Assembly (NCBI RefSeq): GCF_018618755.1
Contig: NZ_JACSMR010000017.1
Span: forward strand, 1 to 44,276
DNA length: 44,276 bases
Direction of reading: 5' to 3'
Origin: Exiguobacterium sp. s193
GTDB lineage: Bacteria; Bacillota; Bacilli; Exiguobacteriales; Exiguobacteriaceae
Shown: piece by piece, positions 24,399 to 32,011 of the stretch
How positions within the stretch are numbered: position 1 is the first letter of the stretch
Layout of the letters: the number at the start of each line of letters is the position of its first letter
The notes under the pieces: generated by a model
What the model saw: only the letters and a program-made list of their open reading frames with translations
The model's database searches: none
What the model was told of the DNA's origin: nothing
Translations under genes and position numbers: made by a program

Positions 24399-26099
24399 TT
24401 ATCGTACCCGGTACAGACGTGCTTCGAATGGACGAAGCGCCAGTTCCGTTCCTTCGTGATAGGCTGTCTCGTAGTTACCGAGCACCAGATTATCCGAATG
24501 GAGGATGATGTCCGTATCGATGTCTGCTGCTTCACCTTTTAAGTTCGTCACAATCAAGAATTGTTCATCACCCAGTGTCCGCGTATAGGCATAAACTTTT
24601 TCGTCTTCCGGTAAAATCAAATCGTATTCTCCGTAAATCAACGTTTCTTCTGCTTTCCGGATTTGAATCATCCGTTTGTAGAAGTTAAGAATCGAATCTT
24701 CGTCTGCTTGCTGTGACGCGACATTGATGTCCGCAAAGTTCGGATTGACACCGAACCACGGCGACTGTGAAGAGAATCCGCCATTTTGTTCGTTCGTCCA
24801 CTGCATTGGTGTCCGTGAATTGTCACGCGACGAGTTCCAAATGACTTCCATGATTTCTTCATGCGTTTTACCGGATGCCAGTTGCATGTTGTACATGTTT
24901 TTCGTCGCGACATCATCATAATCCGCGATGTCCGGGAATTGAACGTTCGTCATCCCGATTTCTTGGCCTTGGTAGATGAATGGTGTCCCTTGCATGAAGA
25001 AGTACATCATCGCGAGCGACTTCGCACTTTCTTTCCAGTACTGTCCTTCGTCTCCCCAAAGTGAAACGGAACGGACCTTATCGTGGTTTTCAAGGTAAAG
25101 TGCATTCCAGCCTGTTTCTTCGAGACCTTTTTGCCACTTCGTCAAGACTTGTTTCAGTTTGACGACGTCAACGCCTTTTTCCGCATCTGACCGCCATAAA
25201 TCCATATGCTCGAACTGGAAAACCATGTTCATTTTCCCATTTTCTTCGCCGACCCAAAGATCTGCTTCTTCCGGTGAAACACCATTCGCTTCACCGACTG
25301 TCATGATGTCATATTTTGAGAAGGTTTCATCTTTTAGCTCTTCCAAGTACTCATGGATCCCCTCAACATTCATATGCATCTCAAATGACGGTACATGCGG
25401 CATCCCGAGTGGATTCGGTAAGTCGGCAAATGATTGGTCTTTATTGATGTGACTGATTGCATCGATCCGGAACCCGTCGATCCCTTTATCGAGCCACCAA
25501 TTAATCATCGTGTAGACTGCTTGACGCATGTCTTTATTTTGCCAGTTCAAATCCGGTTGGCGGCGTGAGAAGACATGTAGAAAGTATTGTTCTGTCTTTT
25601 CGTCATATTCCCATGCCGATCCGCCGAAGATGCTTTCCCAGTTGTTCGGTTCTCGGTCGTTTACGGCATCTTTCCAGATGTACCAGTCGCGTTTTTCATT
25701 GTCTTTTGAAGAACGCGATTCGAGGAACCACGGGTGTTCGTCCGATGTATGGTTGACGACCAAATCAAGCAATACTTTAATATCGCGCTTGTGTGCTTCT
25801 TCCATTAATAAGTCGAAGTCTGCCATCGTCCCGAATTCATCCATGATGTCTTCATAGTCACTGATGTCATATCCGTTGTCATCATTCGGTGATTTGAACA
25901 TCGGACAGATCCAGAGAACGTCGACACCTAAATCTTTCAAATAATCGAGTTTTGCGATGATACCCGGAATATCGCCGATTCCATCGTTGTTTGCATCATA
26001 GAAGCTTCGTGGGTAGATTTGGTAAGCAACTGCTTCTTTCCACCAAGCGCGTGTTAGAGTTTTTTGAGCCGTTTCTGGGCGCGGTATCATTTGTGTCAT
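24399..26099 (-). CDS. GH13 alpha-glucosidase / oligo-1,6-glucosidase
   Basis: A 566-residue intracellular glycoside hydrolase of family 13 without a signal peptide. The four GH13 regions are present: LLDLVVNHTSDEH, GFRIDAISHI (nucleophile Asp), MTVGEANG (acid/base Glu) and LENHDKVRS. The residue after the nucleophile is Ala, where oligo-1,6-glucosidases have Val and alpha-1,4-glucosidases Thr, so linkage preference is open. Long upstream in-frame ATGs are rejected because the promoter and operator lie there. It is a single gene with a LacI-type operator, so probably induced by malto- or isomaltosaccharides. Confidence 0.88.
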   Translation of the reverse strand: MTQMIPRPETAQKTLTRAWWKEAVAYQIYPRSFYDANNDGIGDIPGIIAKLDYLKDLGVDVLWICPMFKSPNDDNGYDISDYEDIMDEFGTMADFDLLMEEAHKRDIKVLLDLVVNHTSDEHPWFLESRSSKDNEKRDWYIWKDAVNDREPNNWESIFGGSAWEYDEKTEQYFLHVFSRRQPDLNWQNKDMRQAVYTMINWWLDKGIDGFRIDAISHINKDQSFADLPNPLGMPHVPSFEMHMNVEGIHEYLEELKDETFSKYDIMTVGEANGVSPEEADLWVGEENGKMNMVFQFEHMDLWRSDAEKGVDVVKLKQVLTKWQKGLEETGWNALYLENHDKVRSVSLWGDEGQYWKESAKSLAMMYFFMQGTPFIYQGQEIGMTNVQFPDIADYDDVATKNMYNMQLASGKTHEEIMEVIWNSSRDNSRTPMQWTNEQNGGFSSQSPWFGVNPNFADINVASQQADEDSILNFYKRMIQIRKAEETLIYGEYDLILPEDEKVYAYTRTLGDEQFLIVTNLKGEAADIDTDIILHSDNLVLGNYETAYHEGTELALRPFEARLYRVR

Positions 26100-26192
26100 C
26101 GTGTATAAATCCTCTCGTTTGTCTGTCTTAGTCACTTGTTTTTTGTCGTATTTTATCTCGTTCATTCTCTTATATCGATTCATTTCTTTTAA

Positions 26193-26208
26193 GCGCAATC
26201 GATTGCGC
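26193..26208. promoter_or_regulatory. LacI/MalR-type operator
   Basis: GCGCAATCGATTGCGC is a perfect 16-bp palindrome with the central CG typical of LacI-family sites. It lies just downstream of the likely transcription start, so binding should block the glucosidase gene. Confidence 0.65.
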
Positions 26209-26223
26209 AAATACTCTACCTTC

Positions 26224-26251
26224 ATCTTATCAAATACACATGCAATGTCAA
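26224..26251 (-). promoter_or_regulatory. Promoter of the glucosidase gene
   Basis: On the minus strand TTGACA, 16 nt, TAAGAT: a near-consensus sigma-A promoter, leaving a leader of about 115 nt. Confidence 0.65.
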
Positions 26252-26458
26252 CGTTCCCGGTCTGTTTCCGGCACTTCAAAGTGATGACGTTTGTTAACGA
26301 TATTTCAGTCACACATACATTACAGTTACTGAATTATCCTACACTCTTTATCGGTCGATTTCTAGCCTTTTGCATGAAGTTCTGTCGAAAGATGAATCTT
26401 TTTTTCCTCGTTCGGGTATATTCTTTACAATGCAAATAAAAAAGGGGGATTTTGTAAG

Positions 26459-27898
26459 ATGGACGGACAATTTTTAATCGATGGAAAGTGGCTTGATCAT
26501 GACCGTGAACGGACGGATGTCAAGAATCCGGCAACCGGGGAAGTCGTCGGCAGTGTCCCGAACGGCACGAAATCGGATGTCAACGATGCCGTCGAAGCGG
26601 CACGCCAAGCATTTCCGGCTTGGTCAAAACGAAGTGTCTATGAACGGGCTGAACTTCTCGAGAAACTGTATGCGAAGATGATTGAGAAAAAAGACGAACT
26701 CGCACGCTTGATGACGCTTGAAATGGGGAAACCACTCGCAGAATCTGAAGGAGAGGTCCAGTACGCGGCAAACTTCGTCAAATGGTTCGCGGAAGAAGGA
26801 AAACGTGCGTACGGACGAATCATTCCCTCGCACGATACGAACAAACGACTTCATGTCATGAAACAACCGGTCGGTGTCGTCGCCGCCATCACACCCTGGA
26901 ACTTCCCGGCTGCGATGATTACCCGTAAACTCGCACCGGCACTCGTTGCAGGCTGTACCTTTATCCTGAAGCCGCCTACCGCAACACCACTGACTGCACT
27001 CCGGCTGCTTGAACTTTGTCAGGAAGTCGGTATTCCAAACGGCGTCGTCAACGCCGTCACGGGAAGCGGAAAAGAGCTCGGGGAATCGCTCGCGACACAT
27101 CCGCACATCGACAAAATCACATTCACCGGCTCAACAGAAGTCGGTCGGACATTGATGGCACAAGGTGCCGAGACGATTAAAGCGATGTCACTCGAACTCG
27201 GTGGACATGCACCGATCCTTGTATTTGACGACTGTGACCTCGATCTCGCCGTTGCGGAAACGATTAAGTCTAAATTCCGAAATGGTGGACAGACGTGTGT
27301 CTGCGGGAACCGGATTTATGTCTCCGATTCGATTTATGATACGTTCGTCGAAAAATTAGGCGAAGCAACAGCGAAGCTGAAAACCGGGAATGGACTCGAT
27401 GAAGATACAAAAATCGGTCCGATGATCAACAAATCCGGTTACGACAAAGTCAAAAAACACGTCGACAATGCGACATCAGCCGGTGCTCGTGTCGTCACGG
27501 GCGGGACTGGAACGACGGACGAGGACAAAGACGTCTATTACTATGAAGCGACCGTCCTCGCTGACGTCACGCCACAAATGTTGATCATGAATGAAGAAAC
27601 ATTCGGACCGGTCGCCCCCGTTCAACGTGTCAGCTCTGACGAGGAAGCCATTCACTACGCCAATCAAACACCATTCGGTCTCGCATCTTATGTCTTTACG
27701 AATAACTACGCACGGGCCATGCGGACGATTGAGCAACTCGATTACGGCATCGTCGGCTGGAATGATGGTGTCCCGTCTGCTGCCCAAGCGCCGTTTGGTG
27801 GCATGAAACAGTCTGGTATCGGTCGTGAAGGTGGATCAGAAGGTCTCGAAGCCTACCTCGAAACGAAGTATGTGTCGATTGGCGGACTCGACGCATGA
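26459..27898 (+). CDS. gabD: Succinate-semialdehyde dehydrogenase
   Basis: A 479-residue aldehyde dehydrogenase. It has the NAD(P) motif TGSTEVGR, the general base Glu246 in MSLELGGHAP, and catalytic Cys280 in GGQTCVCGNR. The second cysteine two residues on (Cys282) is typical of succinate-semialdehyde dehydrogenases, where the pair can act as a redox switch. It oxidises succinate semialdehyde to succinate. The ATG follows AAGGGGGAT. Its stop overlaps the start of the ThDP enzyme (ATGA), so the two are surely co-translated. No GABA transaminase is present, so the semialdehyde may come from the ThDP enzyme. Confidence 0.85.
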   Translation: MDGQFLIDGKWLDHDRERTDVKNPATGEVVGSVPNGTKSDVNDAVEAARQAFPAWSKRSVYERAELLEKLYAKMIEKKDELARLMTLEMGKPLAESEGEVQYAANFVKWFAEEGKRAYGRIIPSHDTNKRLHVMKQPVGVVAAITPWNFPAAMITRKLAPALVAGCTFILKPPTATPLTALRLLELCQEVGIPNGVVNAVTGSGKELGESLATHPHIDKITFTGSTEVGRTLMAQGAETIKAMSLELGGHAPILVFDDCDLDLAVAETIKSKFRNGGQTCVCGNRIYVSDSIYDTFVEKLGEATAKLKTGNGLDEDTKIGPMINKSGYDKVKKHVDNATSAGARVVTGGTGTTDEDKDVYYYEATVLADVTPQMLIMNEETFGPVAPVQRVSSDEEAIHYANQTPFGLASYVFTNNYARAMRTIEQLDYGIVGWNDGVPSAAQAPFGGMKQSGIGREGGSEGLEAYLETKYVSIGGLDA

Positions 27899-29520
27899 AC
27901 GCGGCAGAGCGGTTCGTCGCCTGCCTGGAGGCAGAAGGAGTCACGCATATCTTCGGCGTACCCGGTGAAGAAAACATCACCTTACTTGATGCTATCAGTA
28001 AGTCCGATATCACGTTCATCACGACACGTCACGAAACGAATGCCGCCTTCATGGCTGCGATGTTCGGACGTTTAAGTGGTCGCGCCGGAGTCTGTCTATC
28101 GACACTTGGGCCTGGTGCGACGAACATGATGACCGGTATCGCGAGTGCAACGATGGATCATTCGCCTGTCGTCGCGCTTACAGGACAAGGGGCAACTTGG
28201 CGGCAACACAAGGCGTCACATCAGATGTTTGATTTAGTTGAGATGTATCGTCCCATCACGAAATCAAGTACATCGATTGTTTCAGGAGACGTCATTCCGG
28301 AAATCGTCCGTCAAGCGTTCGCCGAGGCATGCTGTGAAAAACCCGGTGCGACGCACATTTCTTTCCCGGAAGATATCGCAAAAACTGATGTCGATGCTAA
28401 GACACCGCTTTTACGGGACAGTGAACCGGATACGCTTCACCCGACATCCGTCAAAGATAGCGCCGTCTTAAAACAAATCGAACAGGCAGAACGCCCTGTC
28501 GTGATTGCCGGTTTCGGAATCAATCGCGGACAAGCGACGGACGTGTTCCGTCAGTTCGTGGAGCGTCTTGGCGCACCCGTCGTCGAGACGATGATGGGGA
28601 AAGGAGCGATTTCTTCTCAACACGTGCTTGCTGCACACACGATCGGTTTGCCGAATACGGATTATAACCAACGGATTCTTGACCGGAGTGACTTAATCAT
28701 CGCCATCGGTTACGACATCACGGAGTTACCGCCGTCGAAATGGAATCCGAACCGGACTGCTGTCATTCATATCGATACGAATCGCCACGAAATCGATCAG
28801 TACTATCCGGTCGTCGCGAATCTAGTCGGTCCCTTGTCCGATACGTTACGTTTGTTAGCAGAAGAGATTCCGACACGGGCCTGGGACGGCTGGCAAGGAG
28901 ACCGCGATAAACTCCGCCAAGAAATTCAAGCGACGTATTCGATGGCCCTACCGCTTCACCCCCAAAGCATCGTCCGTGAACTCGAGGCGGCCATCGGTGA
29001 AGACGGCATGGTGTTTTCAGACGTCGGTGCGCATAAAGTATGGCTCGGCCGCCATTTTCAAACAACGCGTCCGAACCAATTATTCATTTCAAACGGCTTT
29101 TCTTCGATGGGATACGGATTATCGAGCGCAATTGCCGCGCAACTGTTATACCCGGACCGGCGTATCTTTTGCGCTTCCGGTGACGGGGCCTTTCTAATGA
29201 ACGGGCAAGATCTTGAGACTGCCGTCCGGTTAAAACTTCCGATCGTCGTCATCATTTGGCGCGACGGAACGTACGGCTTAATTGAATGGAAGCAGCAACA
29301 GGCTTACGGGCGTGCTCCTTACATTGAATTCGACAATCCGGACCTCGTCGAACTGGCGAAAGCGTTCGGAGCACTCGGACTTCGTGTCGGTGAACACGGT
29401 ACTCTCTCGAGCTGTCTCGAACAGGCAAATCATAGCGACGGACCTGTTTTGATTGACTGTCCAGTCGATTACAGGGAAAATCTAAAGTTAAGCGACCGTC
29501 TACGGACGTATGGAGGATGA
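27895..29520 (+). CDS. ThDP-dependent enzyme, acetolactate-synthase-like; possible 2-oxoglutarate decarboxylase
   Basis: A 541-residue protein with the three domains of the acetolactate synthase/pyruvate decarboxylase family. The cofactor-activating glutamate is Glu47 in TTRHETNAAFMA, followed by STLGPGATNM. The diphosphate/Mg motif is GDGAFLMNGQDLETA. It lacks a regulatory-subunit gene and other branched-chain genes. It overlaps gabD by 4 nt. In Synechococcus 7002 an acetolactate-synthase-like gene next to SSADH encodes 2-oxoglutarate decarboxylase, closing the TCA cycle; the same arrangement suggests that reaction here. Catabolic acetolactate synthase or another 2-oxoacid decarboxylase remain possible. 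Confidence 0.75.
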   Translation: MNAAERFVACLEAEGVTHIFGVPGEENITLLDAISKSDITFITTRHETNAAFMAAMFGRLSGRAGVCLSTLGPGATNMMTGIASATMDHSPVVALTGQGATWRQHKASHQMFDLVEMYRPITKSSTSIVSGDVIPEIVRQAFAEACCEKPGATHISFPEDIAKTDVDAKTPLLRDSEPDTLHPTSVKDSAVLKQIEQAERPVVIAGFGINRGQATDVFRQFVERLGAPVVETMMGKGAISSQHVLAAHTIGLPNTDYNQRILDRSDLIIAIGYDITELPPSKWNPNRTAVIHIDTNRHEIDQYYPVVANLVGPLSDTLRLLAEEIPTRAWDGWQGDRDKLRQEIQATYSMALPLHPQSIVRELEAAIGEDGMVFSDVGAHKVWLGRHFQTTRPNQLFISNGFSSMGYGLSSAIAAQLLYPDRRIFCASGDGAFLMNGQDLETAVRLKLPIVVIIWRDGTYGLIEWKQQQAYGRAPYIEFDNPDLVELAKAFGALGLRVGEHGTLSSCLEQANHSDGPVLIDCPVDYRENLKLSDRLRTYGG

Positions 29521-29524
29521 TACT

Positions 29525-29851
29525 ATGCCACAACTTAGAAAACTGCAATCGATTTCAGACTTTGACCAGTTCGTTTCCGAACACGACTCATTCGTGATTT
29601 GCAAACACAGTACGACGTGCCCGATCAGTGCCGCAGGATTTTCCGAATACACGAAATTCGCGGATACGACATCGGTCCCGACCGCTTACTTGCTCGTGCA
29701 AGAAGCACGGACACTTTCGAATCATATCGCGGAACATTACAACGTCCGTCATGAGTCACCCCAGGTCATCTTTATTGAAAAAGGACGTGCAACATGGTCC
29801 GCCGCCCATTACGACATTACGAACGATGCCTTGAACACACATGTCGGCTAA
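29525..29851 (+). CDS. brxC: Monothiol bacilliredoxin BrxC (YtxJ family)
   Basis: A 108-residue thioredoxin-fold protein with the active-site segment ICKHSTTCPISAAGF; TCPIS has the single reactive cysteine, as in BrxC/YtxJ. It ends with a conserved FIEKGRATWSAAHYDIT. BrxC removes bacillithiol from S-bacillithiolated proteins, so the host uses bacillithiol. The ATG lies 4 nt after the ThDP enzyme's stop with TGGAGG upstream, so it is in the gabD operon. An earlier in-frame ATG lies inside the previous gene and has no site. Confidence 0.88.
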   Translation: MPQLRKLQSISDFDQFVSEHDSFVICKHSTTCPISAAGFSEYTKFADTTSVPTAYLLVQEARTLSNHIAEHYNVRHESPQVIFIEKGRATWSAAHYDITNDALNTHVG

Positions 29852-29872
29852 TACTGCTTTGTTTATATGCTA

Positions 29873-29908
29873 AAACATCCTACTCTGTTTCGAGTCGGAT
29901 GTTTTTTT
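29873..29908 (+). terminator. Intrinsic terminator of the gabD operon
   Basis: AACATCC.ACTC pairs with GAGT.GGATGTT and a T run follows. Confidence 0.8.
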
Positions 29909-30041
29909 GTGCTTCACCAAAAATAAAATTACCTTTCTTAGTTATTAATGTTTGTATTTATCTTGAAATCAGATTAAGATATACAACAGATATAACGACC
30001 GTATAGAAATGTGTACCGTCAGTTCATTAAGGAGGTAAACC

Positions 30042-31574
30042 ATGCAACACGAAAAAACTGCTTCTAGTCGTCCACCCTACGGCATCCTCGCCGTACTGAT
30101 GATTGGAGCCTTTATCGCTTTTTTAAATAACACGTTACTTAATATCGCCCTTCCTTCAATCATGAAAGATCTTAACATCGAAACGTCGACCGTCCAGTGG
30201 TTATCGACTGGTTTCATGCTCGTCAACGGGATTTTGATCCCGACGTCCGCTTTTCTGATCCAAAAATTTTCTGTCCGTCGCCTGTTCATCCTTGCGATGA
30301 CACTCTTCTCAACCGGGACGATTCTTGCCGGATTCGCTGATACGTTCCCGGTCCTTTTAGCCGGACGGATGATTCAAGCTTCCGGTTCAGCAATCATGAT
30401 GCCACTCTTGATGAACGTCATGCTCGTCAGTTTCCCAATCGAAAAACGCGGGACAGCAATGGGCTTCTTCGGTCTCATCATGATGGGTGCACCCGCAATC
30501 GGTCCGACATTGTCAGGCTGGATCATTGAACACTATGATTGGCGGATGTTGTTCCACTTTATTACGCCAATCGCTTTAGTCGTTCTCGTTGCCGGAATCG
30601 TCTTACTCCGCGACGTCAAGGAACGGTCCGATGCCAAACTCGATTTCATGTCAGTCGTCTTATCCTCATTCGGTTTCGGCGGACTCTTGTACGGCTTTAG
30701 TTCTGCCGGTTCTAAAGGCTGGGACAGTCCACACGTGACGATTGCACTCGCGATTGGTGTCATCGCGCTTGTTTCATTCATCTTGCGTCAGTTACGTATG
30801 GAACGTCCGATGTTGAACTTCAAAATTTATCGGTATCCGATGTTTGCGCTCTCGTCTGCCATTTCGATGGTCGTAACCGTCGCGATGTTCTCCGGCATGT
30901 TACTTCTACCGATTTACGTTCAAAACATTCGCGGTATCTCGCCGCTCGATGCGGGTCTCATGTTATTGCCAGGAGCCATCCTCATGGCAGTTATGTCACC
31001 AATCAACGGGAAGTTATTTGATAAAATCGGTGGACGTCCGCTTGCTATCACAGGTCTGTTCATCACTGTCGTCACGAGTTACTTCTTCAGCCAGCTCGAA
31101 ATGGATACGACATATACACACTTAATCGTCTTGTATTCACTCCGGATGTTCGGGATGTCGATGGTCATGATGCCTGTCTCGACAAACGGTTTAAACCAGT
31201 TACCAACACGCTATTACCCGCATGGAACAGCCATGAACAACACGCTCCAACAAGTTTCCGGTGCAATCGGAACAGCACTGCTCGTCACAATCATGTCGAC
31301 TCACGCGAAGACACGTGGAACGGAGCTCGCGCAAGAGGCTGCTAAAAATATGACGAGTCAGCCGACAGCAGAAGCGGCCGCTGCGCTGAAGCAACAGATT
31401 GTGATGCAAGCGACACTCGATGGGATCAACTACGCCTTCTTCATTTCAACGTTCATCGCCGGTGTTGCGTTCATCCTGTCCTTCTTCATCAAACGATCCA
31501 CACAAGCGGAAGACATCATCAGTGGTCGTTCGCTCAATGAACAAATCATCAAACCTCAAGTTTCTAATCAATAA
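30042..31574 (+). CDS. DHA2-family drug/proton antiporter
   Basis: A 510-residue MFS protein of the 14-helix DHA2 (EmrB/QacA/LmrB) type. Helix 1 has the family motif LNNTLLNIALPSIMKDL; helix 5 has the antiporter motif C (GLIMMGAPAIGPTLSGWII); GRMIQASGSAIMMPLL is also typical. It probably exports lipophilic drugs or related compounds. The ATG follows AAGGAGGTAAACC. A single gene with its own terminator; no regulator is beside it. Confidence 0.88.
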   Translation: MQHEKTASSRPPYGILAVLMIGAFIAFLNNTLLNIALPSIMKDLNIETSTVQWLSTGFMLVNGILIPTSAFLIQKFSVRRLFILAMTLFSTGTILAGFADTFPVLLAGRMIQASGSAIMMPLLMNVMLVSFPIEKRGTAMGFFGLIMMGAPAIGPTLSGWIIEHYDWRMLFHFITPIALVVLVAGIVLLRDVKERSDAKLDFMSVVLSSFGFGGLLYGFSSAGSKGWDSPHVTIALAIGVIALVSFILRQLRMERPMLNFKIYRYPMFALSSAISMVVTVAMFSGMLLLPIYVQNIRGISPLDAGLMLLPGAILMAVMSPINGKLFDKIGGRPLAITGLFITVVTSYFFSQLEMDTTYTHLIVLYSLRMFGMSMVMMPVSTNGLNQLPTRYYPHGTAMNNTLQQVSGAIGTALLVTIMSTHAKTRGTELAQEAAKNMTSQPTAEAAAALKQQIVMQATLDGINYAFFISTFIAGVAFILSFFIKRSTQAEDIISGRSLNEQIIKPQVSNQ

Positions 31575-31583
31575 AGTTCGACT

Positions 31584-31619
31584 GAATACGCCATCCCATT
31601 CGGATGGCGTATTTTTTTG
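31584..31619 (+). terminator. Intrinsic terminator
   Basis: AATACGCCATCC pairs with GGATGGCGTATT followed by a T run. Confidence 0.85.
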
Positions 31620-31640
31620 CTTCTGTAAATCATCATACTG

Positions 31641-31656
31641 GTACCCCCTACCCCTA
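31641..31656 (+). promoter_or_regulatory. Candidate CsoR operator
   Basis: GTACCCCCTACCCCTA lies 47 bp before csoR, upstream of TATAGA. C/G-run sites of this kind (TACCC...GGGTA) are bound by CsoR in Bacillus; only one half is clear here. Confidence 0.5.
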
Positions 31657-31702
31657 TGTGTTATGGTATAGATATCAACTACCAACAGAAAGAGGTGTTC
31701 CT

Positions 31703-31999
31703 ATGCAACATGATCATCCACTCGTTCCCCGCTCTTCCGAGGAACAGGACGCGTTAACTAAACGCTTAAAGCGGATCGAAGGACAAGTTCGGGGGATTGC
31801 GAACATGGTCGCTGAAGATCGGTACTGTATCGATATCTTGACGCAGACGGCATCGATTCAAGCCGCCCTTCGTCAAGTCGAACTGCAAATCATCGAACGT
31901 CATGTCAAGATGTGTATGCATGATGCCGCGACCGGACAGAAAGATACCGACCTTTATGTCGATGAATTGATGGCCGTCATCGCCCGACTCAAGAAATAA
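31703..31999 (+). CDS. csoR: Copper-sensing repressor CsoR
   Basis: A 98-residue four-helix protein of the CsoR/DUF156 family with the family segment LKRIEGQVRGIANMV. The Cu(I) ligands are visible as Cys in DRYCIDIL, then His and Cys in ERHVKMCMHD, the C-H-C pattern of true copper sensors. It represses copA-copZ and is released by Cu(I). The ATG follows AGAGGTG. It is 12 bp from copA, so autoregulated in one operon. Confidence 0.92.
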   Translation: MQHDHPLVPRSSEEQDALTKRLKRIEGQVRGIANMVAEDRYCIDILTQTASIQAALRQVELQIIERHVKMCMHDAATGQKDTDLYVDELMAVIARLKK

Positions 32000-32011
32000 G
32001 GAGGGGCTCTT

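Larger units (their letters stand above)
26100..26458. other. Divergent control region, glucosidase and gabD
   Basis: 359 bp with no gene. It holds the glucosidase promoter and operator (26193-26251). On the gabD side there is an AT-rich stretch with TACAAT near 26428 but no clear -35. Confidence 0.5.

Noticed and set aside
24399-26312. 637-residue version of the glucosidase with a 71-residue extension
   Set aside because: The extension covers the TTGACA/TAAGAT promoter and the operator; the GH13 domain starts right after ATG 26099.
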